Shown here piece after piece: positions 6,911 to 14,374 of a DNA stretch of 20,570 bases. Made by a program: the position numbers and the translations under genes. The first letter of the stretch is position 1, and each line of letters begins with the position of its first letter. A model generated the notes under the pieces. The model was not told the origin of the DNA. It saw only the letters and a list, made by a program, of their open reading frames with translations, and made no database searches. The stretch is from a virus, in the IMG/VR virus record IMGVR_UViG_3300044705_000157, positions 1 through 20,570 of that record, one strand, 5' to 3'.

Positions 6911-7312
6911 TTAAGCTGCGAGAGCAGGGCGCTTTTTGCCGCTACCCCCAATCGAGAACATGGCGAGACGCCCAGACTTCACGCCCTCCCAGGCATCATC
7001 ATCCTCTACTTTGAAGCCAACCCACCAACCTTGGGGTGCGCCCGATATTCCCATCTGCTCGATCTTTTCGGGGGTAAAGACGACGCTCTCTACAAGCTTG
7101 GCAACATTCCGCCTGTGCATCTCGCCCCCGGTCCGGCTCGTGAGAACGAAAGGATACGCCGCCTTCTCAACCTCATGGATCGGAGCATTCTGTTTTGAGA
7201 TGTCATTTACGAAGTTACCGGAAGAATCTCGATCTATGTAAGCCCAGCCGAATACCAGGCGCTCTTCATCATCAACCTTTGCAACCTCGCCGGTTGCTAC
7301 GAAATCTGGCAT
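6911..7312 (-). CDS. XkdF-type prohead serine protease
   Basis: A 133-residue domain matching the XkdF (peptidase S78-2 type) pattern: GEVAKVDDEERLVFGWAYI at the N-terminus, GEMH (His66, candidate catalytic), LVESVVFTPEKIEQMGI, GWWVGFKVEDDDAWEGVKSG and FSIGG (Ser120, candidate catalytic). It would process scaffold and capsid proteins. It is short because the usual C-terminal extension is encoded by the separate downstream gene 17 bases away. AAGGAG lies five bases before the ATG. Confidence 0.88.
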   Translation of the reverse strand: MPDFVATGEVAKVDDEERLVFGWAYIDRDSSGNFVNDISKQNAPIHEVEKAAYPFVLTSRTGGEMHRRNVAKLVESVVFTPEKIEQMGISGAPQGWWVGFKVEDDDAWEGVKSGRLAMFSIGGSGKKRPALAA

Positions 7313-7448
7313 GATTGCTCCTTTGAGGGATTAAAAAGAGACAGGTGGAAGAAGGATCAGCCTACGTTTATGGCGCGTGATACCACCATTCGTAGGTAGT
7401 CCTGTTGAGACGCCTAGTACCAAATTTCAACCAGGCCGGAAGCACCCC

Positions 7449-7473
7449 GGGGCCAATGATTTTCGGCTAGAAT
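7449..7473 (+). promoter_or_regulatory. Promoter of first moron-like gene (leaderless type)
   Basis: A 25-base block begins GGGGCCAAT and ends CTAGAAT; its TAGAAT (7468-7473) is a good -10 box. It is repeated with 22 of 25 identities at 7746-7770 before the next gene. The GTG start lies 8 nt after the -10, so the transcript would begin at or next to the start codon. There is no recognisable TTGACA-type -35, so the conserved GGGGCCAAT may take its place. Confidence 0.7.
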
Positions 7474-7481
7474 TTGGGTCA

Positions 7482-7736
7482 GTGAGTGAGAGTTTTGCAA
7501 GTACATGGCTAGTTGATGAACTAAACAGTCGTCTTCTTCAGGGCTGCACCTGTAAACCCGACGAATGCCCGATTCATAGCTCTATTCACTTACCAGATGG
7601 CAAGAAAGCCATAGTTGTTAGTTGGTTTATGGAGTTTGGCCCTTCGGAAACCTTCGCCACAGTGGAGATAGACACTTACGATCCTAGCGAACCGCTCCGA
7701 ACAGAACGCCTAAAGATAGGCCCTTTGAAGCTCTAG
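7482..7736 (+). CDS. Small moron-like protein of unknown function
   Basis: An 84-residue product (SESFASTWLVDEL at the start) from the in-frame GTG at 7482. That start is chosen because TAGAAT ends 8 nt before it; there is no ribosome binding site, and an earlier ATG would lie upstream of the promoter. It contains CTCKPDECPIH (possible metal-binding Cys/His cluster) and AIVVSWFMEFG. It runs opposite to the structural operon between the protease and MuF genes, so it is likely expressed independently of late genes. Function is not recognised. Confidence 0.6.
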   Translation: MSESFASTWLVDELNSRLLQGCTCKPDECPIHSSIHLPDGKKAIVVSWFMEFGPSETFATVEIDTYDPSEPLRTERLKIGPLKL

Positions 7737-7745
7737 CTAGTGCGC

Positions 7746-7770
7746 GGGGCCAATAACTTTCAGCTAGAAT
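7746..7770 (+). promoter_or_regulatory. Promoter of second moron-like gene (leaderless type)
   Basis: This is a near-copy of the block at 7449-7473. TAGAAT (7765-7770) is followed by exactly six bases and then ATG 7777, placing the transcription start on the A of the start codon. Confidence 0.72.
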
Positions 7771-7776
7771 TCAGCT

Positions 7777-7998
7777 ATGACTTATGAAATGTCAGAAGAG
7801 AACCGTCTAGAAATAGTCGGAGAGCTTGACATCTTAGAGGGTGAGCTTCTAAGACTCAAACAGCGTTTAGTTTTTAGTCGTGCCTACCAAAGCGTTTCGG
7901 CCGCTGCCCAGGATCTCGCCGTGGCCCAGCATTGCCTTAGAGAAGAAGAGCTTATAGACCGTCAGTGCAAGCAAGCGGTCAAAGAGTCATCGCGCTAA
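7777..7998 (+). CDS. Small helical protein, moron-like
   Basis: A 73-residue, almost entirely alpha-helical and highly charged protein (EENRLEIVGELDILEGELL, then LKQRL and AAAQDLAVAQHCLREEELI), probably a short coiled coil. The start is fixed by the TAGAAT-N6-ATG promoter. Its end overlaps the convergent MuF gene by 4 nt. Function unknown; a small regulator or host-interaction protein is possible. Confidence 0.62.
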   Translation: MTYEMSEENRLEIVGELDILEGELLRLKQRLVFSRAYQSVSAAAQDLAVAQHCLREEELIDRQCKQAVKESSR

Positions 7999-8756
7999 GC
8001 TTTACTATCTGTGCTACATCGGCAGTTCAAATGAAGAGGCGGATCACCACTGGGAAACTCCGTTCCCGCAGGCACAGTAGTTCCGTCTAGCGCTTCACAC
8101 TCAGGACACGGATCGTCTTGGCAAATCCACACTTTCTCAGAGATAAGCCCAAGGCTCGCCCCAAGCCGGTAAATCGCATCCTTGCCAGCATTGAAGGCAG
8201 CGGCAAGCTCTGTAGTTGCGATCTGCGCCGCCCTGCTCTGCCTTAGCCTGTTTGCGTACTGGCTGACCACCGCCGGCATAAACGCCTTCTCGATCTTGCG
8301 CATTTCTTTGACCTTCGCCCCGTAGCGCACCAGGGCTAAAGCTTCGCGGCTATTAAGACCTATAGCTTGCTCAAGGTACGCGGCGATCTCGTCATGTCCC
8401 GGATGTCCAAGAAGCGTAGGCCCCTGGGTTGCAACCATCTGAAGCGCCGATGCCTGCTCGTTAGCCATCCAGCCGGCGAACTGTGCTCCTCGAGCATACA
8501 CCCAGCGGTTATCTGGCTCTGCCGCTACATCTACGTTCACAGCATTAGTCCCGGCCGTATAAGCGCTCTGCCAGGCATCATAGAAGGTTTCGGCGGCTAG
8601 AAGTCGGTAGTCCTGCTCAAAGCCCGCAGCATTGGTAGGGCCCGCTTTCTGCTGGGATCGCCATAGCGAGAGAAGCGCTCGCTCTACCTTTGGCGAAGCA
8701 CTGTCTACGTGATGATCGAGCGTGTCTAGTAGAGTCCTGCGCCCGGAGCTAGCCAT
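7995..8756 (-). CDS. MuF-like head morphogenesis protein
   Basis: A 253-residue protein. The C-terminal CPECEALDGTTVPAG ... PPLHLNCRC is the diagnostic Cys/His-rich MuF (SPP1 gp7-like) motif, preceded by the helical QSRAAQIATTELAAAFNAG segment. These minor head proteins associate with the portal and may be injected with DNA. The start overlaps the portal gene end by 8 nt. No toxin domain is fused to the C-terminus. Confidence 0.88.
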   Translation of the reverse strand: MASSGRRTLLDTLDHHVDSASPKVERALLSLWRSQQKAGPTNAAGFEQDYRLLAAETFYDAWQSAYTAGTNAVNVDVAAEPDNRWVYARGAQFAGWMANEQASALQMVATQGPTLLGHPGHDEIAAYLEQAIGLNSREALALVRYGAKVKEMRKIEKAFMPAVVSQYANRLRQSRAAQIATTELAAAFNAGKDAIYRLGASLGLISEKVWICQDDPCPECEALDGTTVPAGTEFPSGDPPLHLNCRCSTDSKA

Positions 8757-10215
8757 GCGCTCTGGCCCACTCAGCCCATCCCGCTAGCGCTCTCTCCCGC
8801 CCCTTCCTGAGCTTCTCAGCCTGGGCTTCTTCGCCAGCGTCCTCCATTGGACTGTCTTCGCTCGCCGGAACCTTCTCACCCGGAGCGGGCTTTACAGACT
8901 GAGGCTTCTTGGCGGGAGCCTGGGTATCATCTGGCGCATCTTCCACACGTTCGGGCAGTTCTGCCATGCGCCTTACGTGATTTTCAAGGTTCGGATCTGG
9001 CACGATCGTACCGCTACCTACCGCGTACTGAATGAACTCAGCGAAGTCGTGTAGGTCTGGAGTTTCAACCGCAGAGTGAGCAATGGTTGAAAACTCTTCA
9101 AGATTGACGAAGCGTGGATTTACCCGCATGAGTAGAGGAACAGCCACAGTATTAAAGACGCCTGCCACCATATCTAGGTAGGTGTCAACAACCGAACCGA
9201 AGTTCGAGACCTTATCTCTGTGAAGCTCGTAGTTGCCGTTCGGGCCGTGGCCTAGCACGAGAAAGTCAGCAAGCGAGGTCATGAGAATGCGGGTATCGAG
9301 GCGGTGGATTATCTCCTCAACATTGAAGCTACGCTGGCCACCCGTAGAGAGCAGCTCAAACTCCCAGCCGTGGGGCTTTACGATGCCTTCCTGGCTATCA
9401 CGCCTCACGTTCTGCACAATGTTCATCGCAAGCTGAAGCTGCTGGGCGGCCTGGGGATCGCTGGTATCCCAGATGTTCAAGCCTTCTGGAGGAGTAATCA
9501 TCGGAAGGCCGGCGAGATCGCGCTCGGCTCCTATCGCCTCCACTTCTTCCAGGCGCTTCTTGAAGTAGTAAGGCTTCCATGCGTTTCTTAAGATCGAGCG
9601 ACCTTCCGGATTGTGCTTATTAACCTCGGCACGAAACAGAAGAGCCTTGCCCAGAGGGATCGTGTACGCTTGGCCGTACATAAGCTGAGTCATTCCGAGG
9701 AGTTCGCGATTGTCGGAGTCATACTCCCACCGCAAGAAGGACTCTTGAGAGCGGATCGGTAGATCTCGCCAGCCGATCAGGCCATCGTTGTACTTGCTTT
9801 TCTTCGCAGGATCGCGAGAGTCACCGTTACGCTTCTTGAAGAGCATCTCGTGCAGGCTCCAGCCGTACACAAGGAATGAGAAGATCTCAGAGAGCGTATC
9901 GGTCCATGAAGCTTCCATGTCGTGCATGCAGGACTCTAGGAAGTCGGCCGCTTCCTTATCTATTGGCTTCCCTGAAGCGGGATCCACCCGCCACTCGGCC
10001 TGGCGCATCATCATCTTCACGGCAGAAAGCATCGCACCGACGATAGGATCGTTGTCCTTCATCTCGGTGTAGATCTTGACGCCGTGCTTGCCTCGAAGCG
10101 CTGGCAGCCACTCCTCGTGGATTAGTCCCGAATACTGCTGAAGACCGGTAACCCCGTATTCATTAAGGAGTTGATAGCTGGCAGGATTAAGTTGTTGATT
10201 ACTAGAGTCTGCCAT
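8749..10215 (-). CDS. Portal protein (DUF935 / Mu gp29-like)
   Basis: A 488-residue protein from ATG 10215, preceded by GGAGGAG; a longer in-frame ORF upstream lacks support and would cover a promoter. Characteristic segments are DNDPIVGAMLSAVKMMMRQAEW, FLVYGWSLHEMLFKKR, GWRDLPIRSQESF, HNPEGRSILRNAWKPYYFK, and the late HDFAEFIQYAVGSGTIVPD. It forms the dodecameric DNA channel and docks the terminase. Neighbours (terminase upstream, MuF downstream) fit. The C-terminal 80 residues are acidic, Pro- and Ala-rich, and probably disordered. Confidence 0.9.
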   Translation of the reverse strand: MADSSNQQLNPASYQLLNEYGVTGLQQYSGLIHEEWLPALRGKHGVKIYTEMKDNDPIVGAMLSAVKMMMRQAEWRVDPASGKPIDKEAADFLESCMHDMEASWTDTLSEIFSFLVYGWSLHEMLFKKRNGDSRDPAKKSKYNDGLIGWRDLPIRSQESFLRWEYDSDNRELLGMTQLMYGQAYTIPLGKALLFRAEVNKHNPEGRSILRNAWKPYYFKKRLEEVEAIGAERDLAGLPMITPPEGLNIWDTSDPQAAQQLQLAMNIVQNVRRDSQEGIVKPHGWEFELLSTGGQRSFNVEEIIHRLDTRILMTSLADFLVLGHGPNGNYELHRDKVSNFGSVVDTYLDMVAGVFNTVAVPLLMRVNPRFVNLEEFSTIAHSAVETPDLHDFAEFIQYAVGSGTIVPDPNLENHVRRMAELPERVEDAPDDTQAPAKKPQSVKPAPGEKVPASEDSPMEDAGEEAQAEKLRKGRERALAGWAEWARAHG

Positions 10216-10227
10216 TAACTCCTCCAG

Positions 10228-10233
10228 TAGAAT
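10228..10233 (+). promoter_or_regulatory. -10 box TAGAAT for plus-strand cluster (leaderless)
   Basis: TAGAAT is followed by six bases and ATG 10240. On the other strand, two bases from this box, lies the GGAGGAG ribosome binding site of the portal gene, so divergent expression signals are packed within about 25 bp. Confidence 0.65.
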
Positions 10234-10239
10234 ATGTGC

Positions 10240-10419
10240 ATGGATACGCTTCATTGGGCAATGCAAAAGCTTTACAAACGAGCGCATCCCTACGAAATCG
10301 AAAATGCGGCGGCCCTGCTTGTGTCCTGCAAACCGCTCTGTTCTGATTGTCTTGCAACCAAACGTCGAATGCAGCTTAAAATTCTGCGGCAAGCTTCAGA
10401 GTGCAAAGGATACGGCTAG
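10240..10419 (+). CDS. Small Cys-containing protein (plus-strand island)
   Basis: A 59-residue protein. ATG 10240 is preferred over an in-frame ATG six bases upstream because the TAGAAT-N6 spacing puts the transcript start exactly there. It contains CKPLCSDC (CxxxCxxC, possible metal site) and a basic helical second half. It ends in KGYG, as does the gene at 11150. Function unknown. Confidence 0.5.
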   Translation: MDTLHWAMQKLYKRAHPYEIENAAALLVSCKPLCSDCLATKRRMQLKILRQASECKGYG

Positions 10420-10422
10420 CAC

Positions 10423-10665
10423 ATGAATACTACCCAGATTATCTTCAAGTCGGCCTTCTATGTTGGTCAAGTAATGGGACGACGATTTTTAAAAGAACAT
10501 CCTCGCCATCCGTGCCTTCAAGACCCTGTGTGGCTAGCGGGTTTCCTACACGGCGCTGATCTTCATGAAAAAGAATGCGATGTTCTTAAGAAAATCCTCA
10601 AAGGTAAACCGCTCGAGGTACAGCAGCAAATTCTTGCTATGTATCTAAGCGCTGCTAGCAACTAA
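10423..10665 (+). CDS. Small helical protein (plus-strand island)
   Basis: An 80-residue protein starting 3 nt after the preceding stop, so probably co-transcribed from the 10228 promoter; AAAGGA lies 12 bases upstream. It has two hydrophobic helical stretches (IIFKSAFYVGQVMG, WLAGFLHGADLH), then ECDVLKKILKGKPLEVQQQIL. It is not strongly membrane-like. No function recognised. Confidence 0.58.
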   Translation: MNTTQIIFKSAFYVGQVMGRRFLKEHPRHPCLQDPVWLAGFLHGADLHEKECDVLKKILKGKPLEVQQQILAMYLSAASN

Positions 10666-10684
10666 CCTCATTCAACTCTTTCGG

Positions 10685-10690
10685 TAGAAT
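10685..10690 (+). promoter_or_regulatory. -10 box TAGAAT for gene at 10697 (leaderless)
   Basis: TAGAAT is followed by six bases and ATG 10697. The surrounding bases (TAGAATAGGTGCATG) closely resemble the promoter at 10228 (TAGAATATGTGCATG), suggesting duplication or a shared regulator. Confidence 0.7.
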
Positions 10691-10696
10691 AGGTGC

Positions 10697-11146
10697 ATGG
10701 GTTACCAAAAGATGAACGCGCTAATCGTCATAGTCAAAGAAACCGATGTTGGCTTCATCGAAAACTTTCGAGAGACCATCCTCACCTACTCGCATCTCCC
10801 TACGGAATGGCTTTCGCCGCCGATTTGCAAATTTGGCAGCGACTATCTCTACGTGTTTGCGTGTGTAGGTGGCAAGCATCGCTCCCAGGCAAACTTTGAA
10901 GAAGTCGCCCAGAAATTCGTAGAGCTTCTAAAAACTAGATGCTGTACTGTTCTTGGTGTGTCCTTTGGCTTTGACAAGGAATGTCCGCACATGACCTACT
11001 ACACTGGCGGCTTTTCGGAATATGTTAGCGAGCATGGCCTCTTCGACGCTCACCTTGACGGGAACAAGATCTTCGACTCAATCGATCACGGCGGATGGTC
11101 GGCGCCAAAACCCTACGAGAAATATCAGCGAAGGATTGAACGCTAG
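10697..11146 (+). CDS. Hypothetical alpha/beta protein (plus-strand island)
   Basis: A 149-residue protein: an initial beta strand (ALIVIVKETDVGFIENF), SDYLYVFACVGGKH, a helix (FEEVAQKFVELLKTRC), CTVLGVSFGFD, and a basic C-terminus. The alternating strand-helix pattern suggests a compact alpha/beta domain. The start is set by the leaderless promoter. It heads a short operon with the genes at 11150 and 11326. Function not recognised. Confidence 0.62.
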   Translation: MGYQKMNALIVIVKETDVGFIENFRETILTYSHLPTEWLSPPICKFGSDYLYVFACVGGKHRSQANFEEVAQKFVELLKTRCCTVLGVSFGFDKECPHMTYYTGGFSEYVSEHGLFDAHLDGNKIFDSIDHGGWSAPKPYEKYQRRIER

Positions 11147-11149
11147 AGA

Positions 11150-11323
11150 ATGTTCTGCAATGCAGACATTGCCTCCTGGCTAGAAGCTCTTAGAACGGAG
11201 GTTGAGCATTATGGCTACGATCCCGCTATTCTCATCATAGATCCTGAGGTTTATCGCCGTAAGGTACTATGGGATCAGTGGTGGGAAATGCTACTGTGCT
11301 CCAAGCGAAAGGGATACGGCTAG
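11150..11323 (+). CDS. 57-residue hypothetical protein
   Basis: This short ORF fills the gap between two neighbours, starting 3 nt after the upstream stop and ending 2 nt before the downstream ATG, so it is probably translationally coupled. The sequence has an amphipathic helix (ADIASWLEALRTEVEHYG), PAILIIDPEVYR, and a Trp-rich helix ending KRKGYG. The gapless packing and sensible composition support a real gene. Confidence 0.55.
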   Translation: MFCNADIASWLEALRTEVEHYGYDPAILIIDPEVYRRKVLWDQWWEMLLCSKRKGYG

Positions 11324-11325
11324 TC

Positions 11326-11541
11326 ATGAAGACCGCTTACCGCTGTTGCTGCGAAGCTGTAATCGTATTCAACGATGCACTTGTAAAGGTATGTCCCCAG
11401 TGTGGTCAGCTTTATACTCTTAGAAAATGCCACGAGTTCAAAGAGCCAGTGTATAGGTTAACCCCAATCACGCCTCTCCAGGCTGAACACCTTAAGCGGT
11501 ATCGCTGCCAGTTACAACCACCAAACAGGCCAGCAAGCTAG
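11326..11541 (+). CDS. Small zinc-ribbon protein
   Basis: A 71-residue protein from ATG 11326; the longer ORF would overlap the upstream gene extensively. CCC near residues 7-9 and CPQCG about 16 residues later form a plausible zinc ribbon (CxC...CxxC). The basic C-terminus ends RYRCQLQPPNRPAS. Such small ribbons are frequent among phage accessory genes and may bind nucleic acid or host proteins. Confidence 0.55.
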   Translation: MKTAYRCCCEAVIVFNDALVKVCPQCGQLYTLRKCHEFKEPVYRLTPITPLQAEHLKRYRCQLQPPNRPAS

Positions 11542-11572
11542 CCACATACAGCTTTGTAAATATGGGAAAATA

Positions 11573-11584
11573 ATCAACGTTGAT
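11573..11584. promoter_or_regulatory. Palindrome upstream of small membrane gene
   Basis: ATCAACGTTGAT is a perfect 12-bp palindrome in an AT-rich stretch that also contains TATAAA (11597-11602), a possible -10. A third ATCAA half-site lies 7 bp further on. Possible repressor operator for the 11613 gene. Confidence 0.35.
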
Positions 11585-11612
11585 ACTCCAATCAATATAA
11601 AGGAGATTAGTT

Positions 11613-11735
11613 GTGCTTGGCTTACTGAAAGGTGCCGCTTATTTTGGTGCGGGGATGGTGTTCACTGGCTGGCTAATGGACCGAATGATTCGACAGTGGA
11701 ATCGGGGGCAGATGGGGCCCTTTAGGCCGCGCTAG
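11613..11735 (+). CDS. 40-residue membrane peptide
   Basis: Begins GTG with GGAG seven bases upstream. The single hydrophobic segment LGLLKGAAYFGAGMVFTGWL is followed by a basic, Arg-rich tail (MDRMIRQWNRGQ ... RPR), as in positive-inside single-span membrane peptides. It is immediately followed by a terminator. Function unknown; candidates include a lysis accessory or superinfection-exclusion peptide. Confidence 0.55.
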   Translation: MLGLLKGAAYFGAGMVFTGWLMDRMIRQWNRGQMGPFRPR

Positions 11736-11764
11736 CGCTCCAGTACTGGAGCGTTCTCGTTTCT
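11736..11764 (+). terminator. Terminator of plus-strand island
   Basis: CGCTCCAGTACTGGAGCG is a perfect 18-nt palindrome (7-8 bp stem) followed by TTCTCGTTTCT. It begins directly after the TAG of the membrane peptide gene and ends the 10697-11735 transcription unit. Confidence 0.7.
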
Positions 11765-11766
11765 AA

Positions 11767-11797
11767 CTTCATAGCTCTCGATCTTCGAGCTATGAAG
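11767..11797 (-). terminator. Hairpin at the end of methyltransferase gene
   Basis: An 11-bp perfect stem (CTTCATAGCTC / GAGCTATGAAG) with a 9-nt loop overlaps the methyltransferase stop codon. It is convergent with the terminator at 11736-11764. The U-tract on the minus strand is weak (TTAGAAAC). Confidence 0.55.
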
Positions 11798-12470
11798 CTT
11801 TCGCTAATTCTAGGGCGTGTTCTATGCGCCTCTGGGCGATCTCTGCGTACTCCTGTTCGGCTTCTATTCCTATGAAGTCGTAGCCAAGCTCTACTGCTGC
11901 AACTCCGGTCGAGCCAGAGCCCATGAAGGGATCGAGAACTGCGCCTCCCTCGGGGACATAGGAGCGCACTAGGTCAGCCATTAATTCTTTCGGCTTTTCG
12001 TTAGGATGATGTAAGGCGCTCCCGCTCAAGCGACCATGCCGAACTACTGATGTGGGGCGCTTGCCAGGGAGTTGATACTTCCCGCGAGAGGCTAGCCAGA
12101 TCGTGTCATGGCGTGGAGCTGGAGCTCCACGCAGGTTGCCCATTCCGTGATGTTCACGGTCCCAGATTATCTGGGAAATCACCGTAAGCCCGGCCCAGCT
12201 CATTGCGAGCCTAAACGCTTCCGCTGTATCCCAGCGACAAAAGCACAAAACGCAACCACCGTCTTTAAGCAACCTGACCGCTTCTAGAAGCCACCATATG
12301 AACGGAGCTCTATCGTTCGCAATCCGGGCAAAACGCTGCGCCTTATCAGTCCGCCAGGCGGACTGATAATCAATGCCGTAGGGAGGATCAGTGACGATGC
12401 TATCCACACTACTCTCAGGCATATCCCGCATCGCCTCGATGCAGTCGGCATTGATAATAGAAAAAGCCAA
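11790..12470 (-). CDS. DNA adenine-N6 methyltransferase (beta-type)
   Basis: A 226-residue solitary methyltransferase. Catalytic motif IV DPPYG (28-32) comes before the SAM-binding motif I DPFMGSGSTG (180-189), the order of the beta class; DPPY favours N6-adenine, N4-cytosine being the alternative. It starts with TTG 10 bases after a GGAGG embedded in the last codons of the terminase gene, whose stop is 3 nt upstream, so translation is coupled. No restriction partner is nearby, suggesting protection against host restriction or epigenetic regulation. The coding sequence contains two long perfect inverted repeats (12111-12132, 12343-12369). Confidence 0.9.
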   Translation of the reverse strand: MAFSIINADCIEAMRDMPESSVDSIVTDPPYGIDYQSAWRTDKAQRFARIANDRAPFIWWLLEAVRLLKDGGCVLCFCRWDTAEAFRLAMSWAGLTVISQIIWDREHHGMGNLRGAPAPRHDTIWLASRGKYQLPGKRPTSVVRHGRLSGSALHHPNEKPKELMADLVRSYVPEGGAVLDPFMGSGSTGVAAVELGYDFIGIEAEQEYAEIAQRRIEHALELAKAS

Positions 12471-12473
12471 AGG

Positions 12474-13730
12474 CTAAAAACCTCCAAACGCTGACCAGTA
12501 ACTTTGTGTTTCCATCTCGACCGGGGCTCCGTAGACGCCCCGCTTAATCACCCTTTGGCACACATAGCGCAAGGCATCGCAAGCGTGATCCTGGCTTTTT
12601 AAGGGTTTGTCTTCTCCCCGCTTCGCCGCCGTGGGATCCCAGGAGTAAGTAGCAAGCTCACGGGCAAGGTTCTTGCAGCTAGAGTGGATCTTGAGGCGGC
12701 CATCGGCTAAGGCCATGCCCACCGTCTGGATGCCCTCTAGAACCTCGTTATTAGCCTCATAAACAGAGCCGTGGTGATCGTTTCTAAGCTGGAGCAAGAA
12801 GCTTGCGGCCGATGGATCTACATCGGTCGAAGCAGGGCGTATTCCCCCCAGCCACGAGCGAAGATCGATCGAGTAATCCTGATCGGTTTTCTGTCTTCCC
12901 TCTTCCCGGCTAGCGTGATAGTACTCCCGGATCGCGTACCAGACGCCTTTGTGAAGCCCCAAGAGGATGAAGGCGCAAGGATTAACCGTGCCATAGTCGA
13001 TTCCAACGGCGTAGCGCTCGAAGCTTGCCGGTAGAATGTCCACCACGTGAACTTCAGGGTCGAACATGTCATAGACAACGCCTTCAGCGAGTACCCACAG
13101 CCCTAAAATGTTGCGCTTCGCAAAAAGCCCTGTTGATTCAGCCTCAAGGTCTCTAACGTAGTCCTCGTCGAGGTTCGGGTTGTCTCTTAGCTGGAAGTGA
13201 TAGCTCTTGAGGTTTAGCTCATGCTCGCGATCAAGGTATTTCGCTTTAAGGTAATGATAGGGACCTGCGGGATTGGTGGTGCCAAAAAACTTCGCTCCTC
13301 CCACACTAAGGCGTGCTCTTAGCTGGTTGAAGAAGTCCTCGGGCCAGAGCGTAAGCTCATCTCCGTAAGCGCCAGCGAGCGTAGCACCCCGAATCTTGCC
13401 TTCCGATGCCTGGTTGTATGCGCTTCGGAACTTGATCTTGCGCCCGAAGAGCATTGCCTCGCGACTGCCGCGCTTATACTGAAACTCTGCGGCTCCGATC
13501 ATCTGCTCGATCGGATCAAAGATGTTGCCAACAAGCTGATCGATCGTGTGGCCGATCATCATGAGATTGCCCTTTGGGGCATTCTCCACGAAATGAAGCC
13601 AGCGAATAATAGAGGAGATGGTCTTGCCGCTTCTTACTGCGCCATGCCAGATATTGAGACGTGCATCGGAGTCGTAGATGCTAAATAGCTGCTTACGAGA
13701 GAATGAACCCCATTGGAATCCTTCGCTCAT
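12474..13730 (-). CDS. terL: Terminase large subunit
   Basis: A 418-residue packaging motor. The ATPase part shows Walker A GAVRSGKT (30-37), Walker B GAYGDELT (residues 120-127) and coupling motif GTTNP (150-154). The RNaseH-like nuclease has VGIDYGTVNP (Asp245), TDVDPSAASF (Asp303/305) and SQDHACDALRY (Asp381/385). It resembles the PBSX-like family. ATGA overlap with the small subunit gene. Transcribed with the portal farther downstream, but separated from it by the methyltransferase and the plus-strand island. Confidence 0.95.
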   Translation of the reverse strand: MSEGFQWGSFSRKQLFSIYDSDARLNIWHGAVRSGKTISSIIRWLHFVENAPKGNLMMIGHTIDQLVGNIFDPIEQMIGAAEFQYKRGSREAMLFGRKIKFRSAYNQASEGKIRGATLAGAYGDELTLWPEDFFNQLRARLSVGGAKFFGTTNPAGPYHYLKAKYLDREHELNLKSYHFQLRDNPNLDEDYVRDLEAESTGLFAKRNILGLWVLAEGVVYDMFDPEVHVVDILPASFERYAVGIDYGTVNPCAFILLGLHKGVWYAIREYYHASREEGRQKTDQDYSIDLRSWLGGIRPASTDVDPSAASFLLQLRNDHHGSVYEANNEVLEGIQTVGMALADGRLKIHSSCKNLARELATYSWDPTAAKRGEDKPLKSQDHACDALRYVCQRVIKRGVYGAPVEMETQSYWSAFGGF

Positions 13731-14311
13731 TCATCCTCATCCTCCCGTGGTTCCAAGCCAAGAGAGCGTCCGATCGCTCCCATAAGCCCATCAAGCATTC
13801 TGCGCTGCTCCGGCTTCGCGTAGGCGTAGAGCTGATCTACAACCTTTGCCTTTCTGGCAGCGATGGTGTTTAAAGCGTCCTCGAGCTGAGCGATGAGCAC
13901 GGTAGGATGCTTGGTGGTCGTGATCATATCCACGGCGCCTTTGACGTTGTAGCCCTTGGCGTAAACCTGCTCAACAGTAATGTACTCAGACTCAGAAAGA
14001 ACAGCGATGCGCTTTAGGATTCGCCGTTCTCGGATGGTGAGAAGAACTAGAGAATCTTTGGCGATCTCGAAGGGATCGAATTCGAGGGCAGCTGCTATGG
14101 CGCGCTCTTCCTCGCTCATGCAGTCATAGTGGATGCGCTGGTAGAGCCCATGCTTTAGAGCGTTCGTGTTGCCCTTCGGAGCTCCAGCCCCATCAGCGCC
14201 GCCGTGCGCTTTACAGCGCCCTTCCCCCTTGTGAGAGGTTCCCCACCCGGCCACCCGGTTACAAAGAGAGCCCATGCGTGTCTTTGCGCCGCATCTCTGT
14301 AAGTCGGCCAC
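13727..14311 (-). CDS. terS: Terminase small subunit
   Basis: A 194-residue protein starting at GTG with GAGGTG upstream. The N-terminus CGAKTRMGSLC ... GRCKAHGG (Cys/His set, likely zinc-binding) followed by GAPKGNTNALKHGLY is a well-known signature of one small-terminase family. The rest is helical. It recognises packaging DNA and loads TerL, whose gene it overlaps by 4 nt. Confidence 0.85.
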   Translation of the reverse strand: MADLQRCGAKTRMGSLCNRVAGWGTSHKGEGRCKAHGGADGAGAPKGNTNALKHGLYQRIHYDCMSEEERAIAAALEFDPFEIAKDSLVLLTIRERRILKRIAVLSESEYITVEQVYAKGYNVKGAVDMITTTKHPTVLIAQLEDALNTIAARKAKVVDQLYAYAKPEQRRMLDGLMGAIGRSLGLEPREDEDE

Positions 14312-14374
14312 GAAACACCTCGTTTAGTGCATGGGGTTGTTTTTGCTTGAAAGGTTTTTAGAAAGGGGATGGGG

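Noticed and set aside
10216-10392. N-terminal 59-residue extension of the portal ORF
   Set aside because: The extension lacks portal-like sequence and crosses the plus-strand promoter and gene; GGAGGAG lies right before the internal ATG at 10215.
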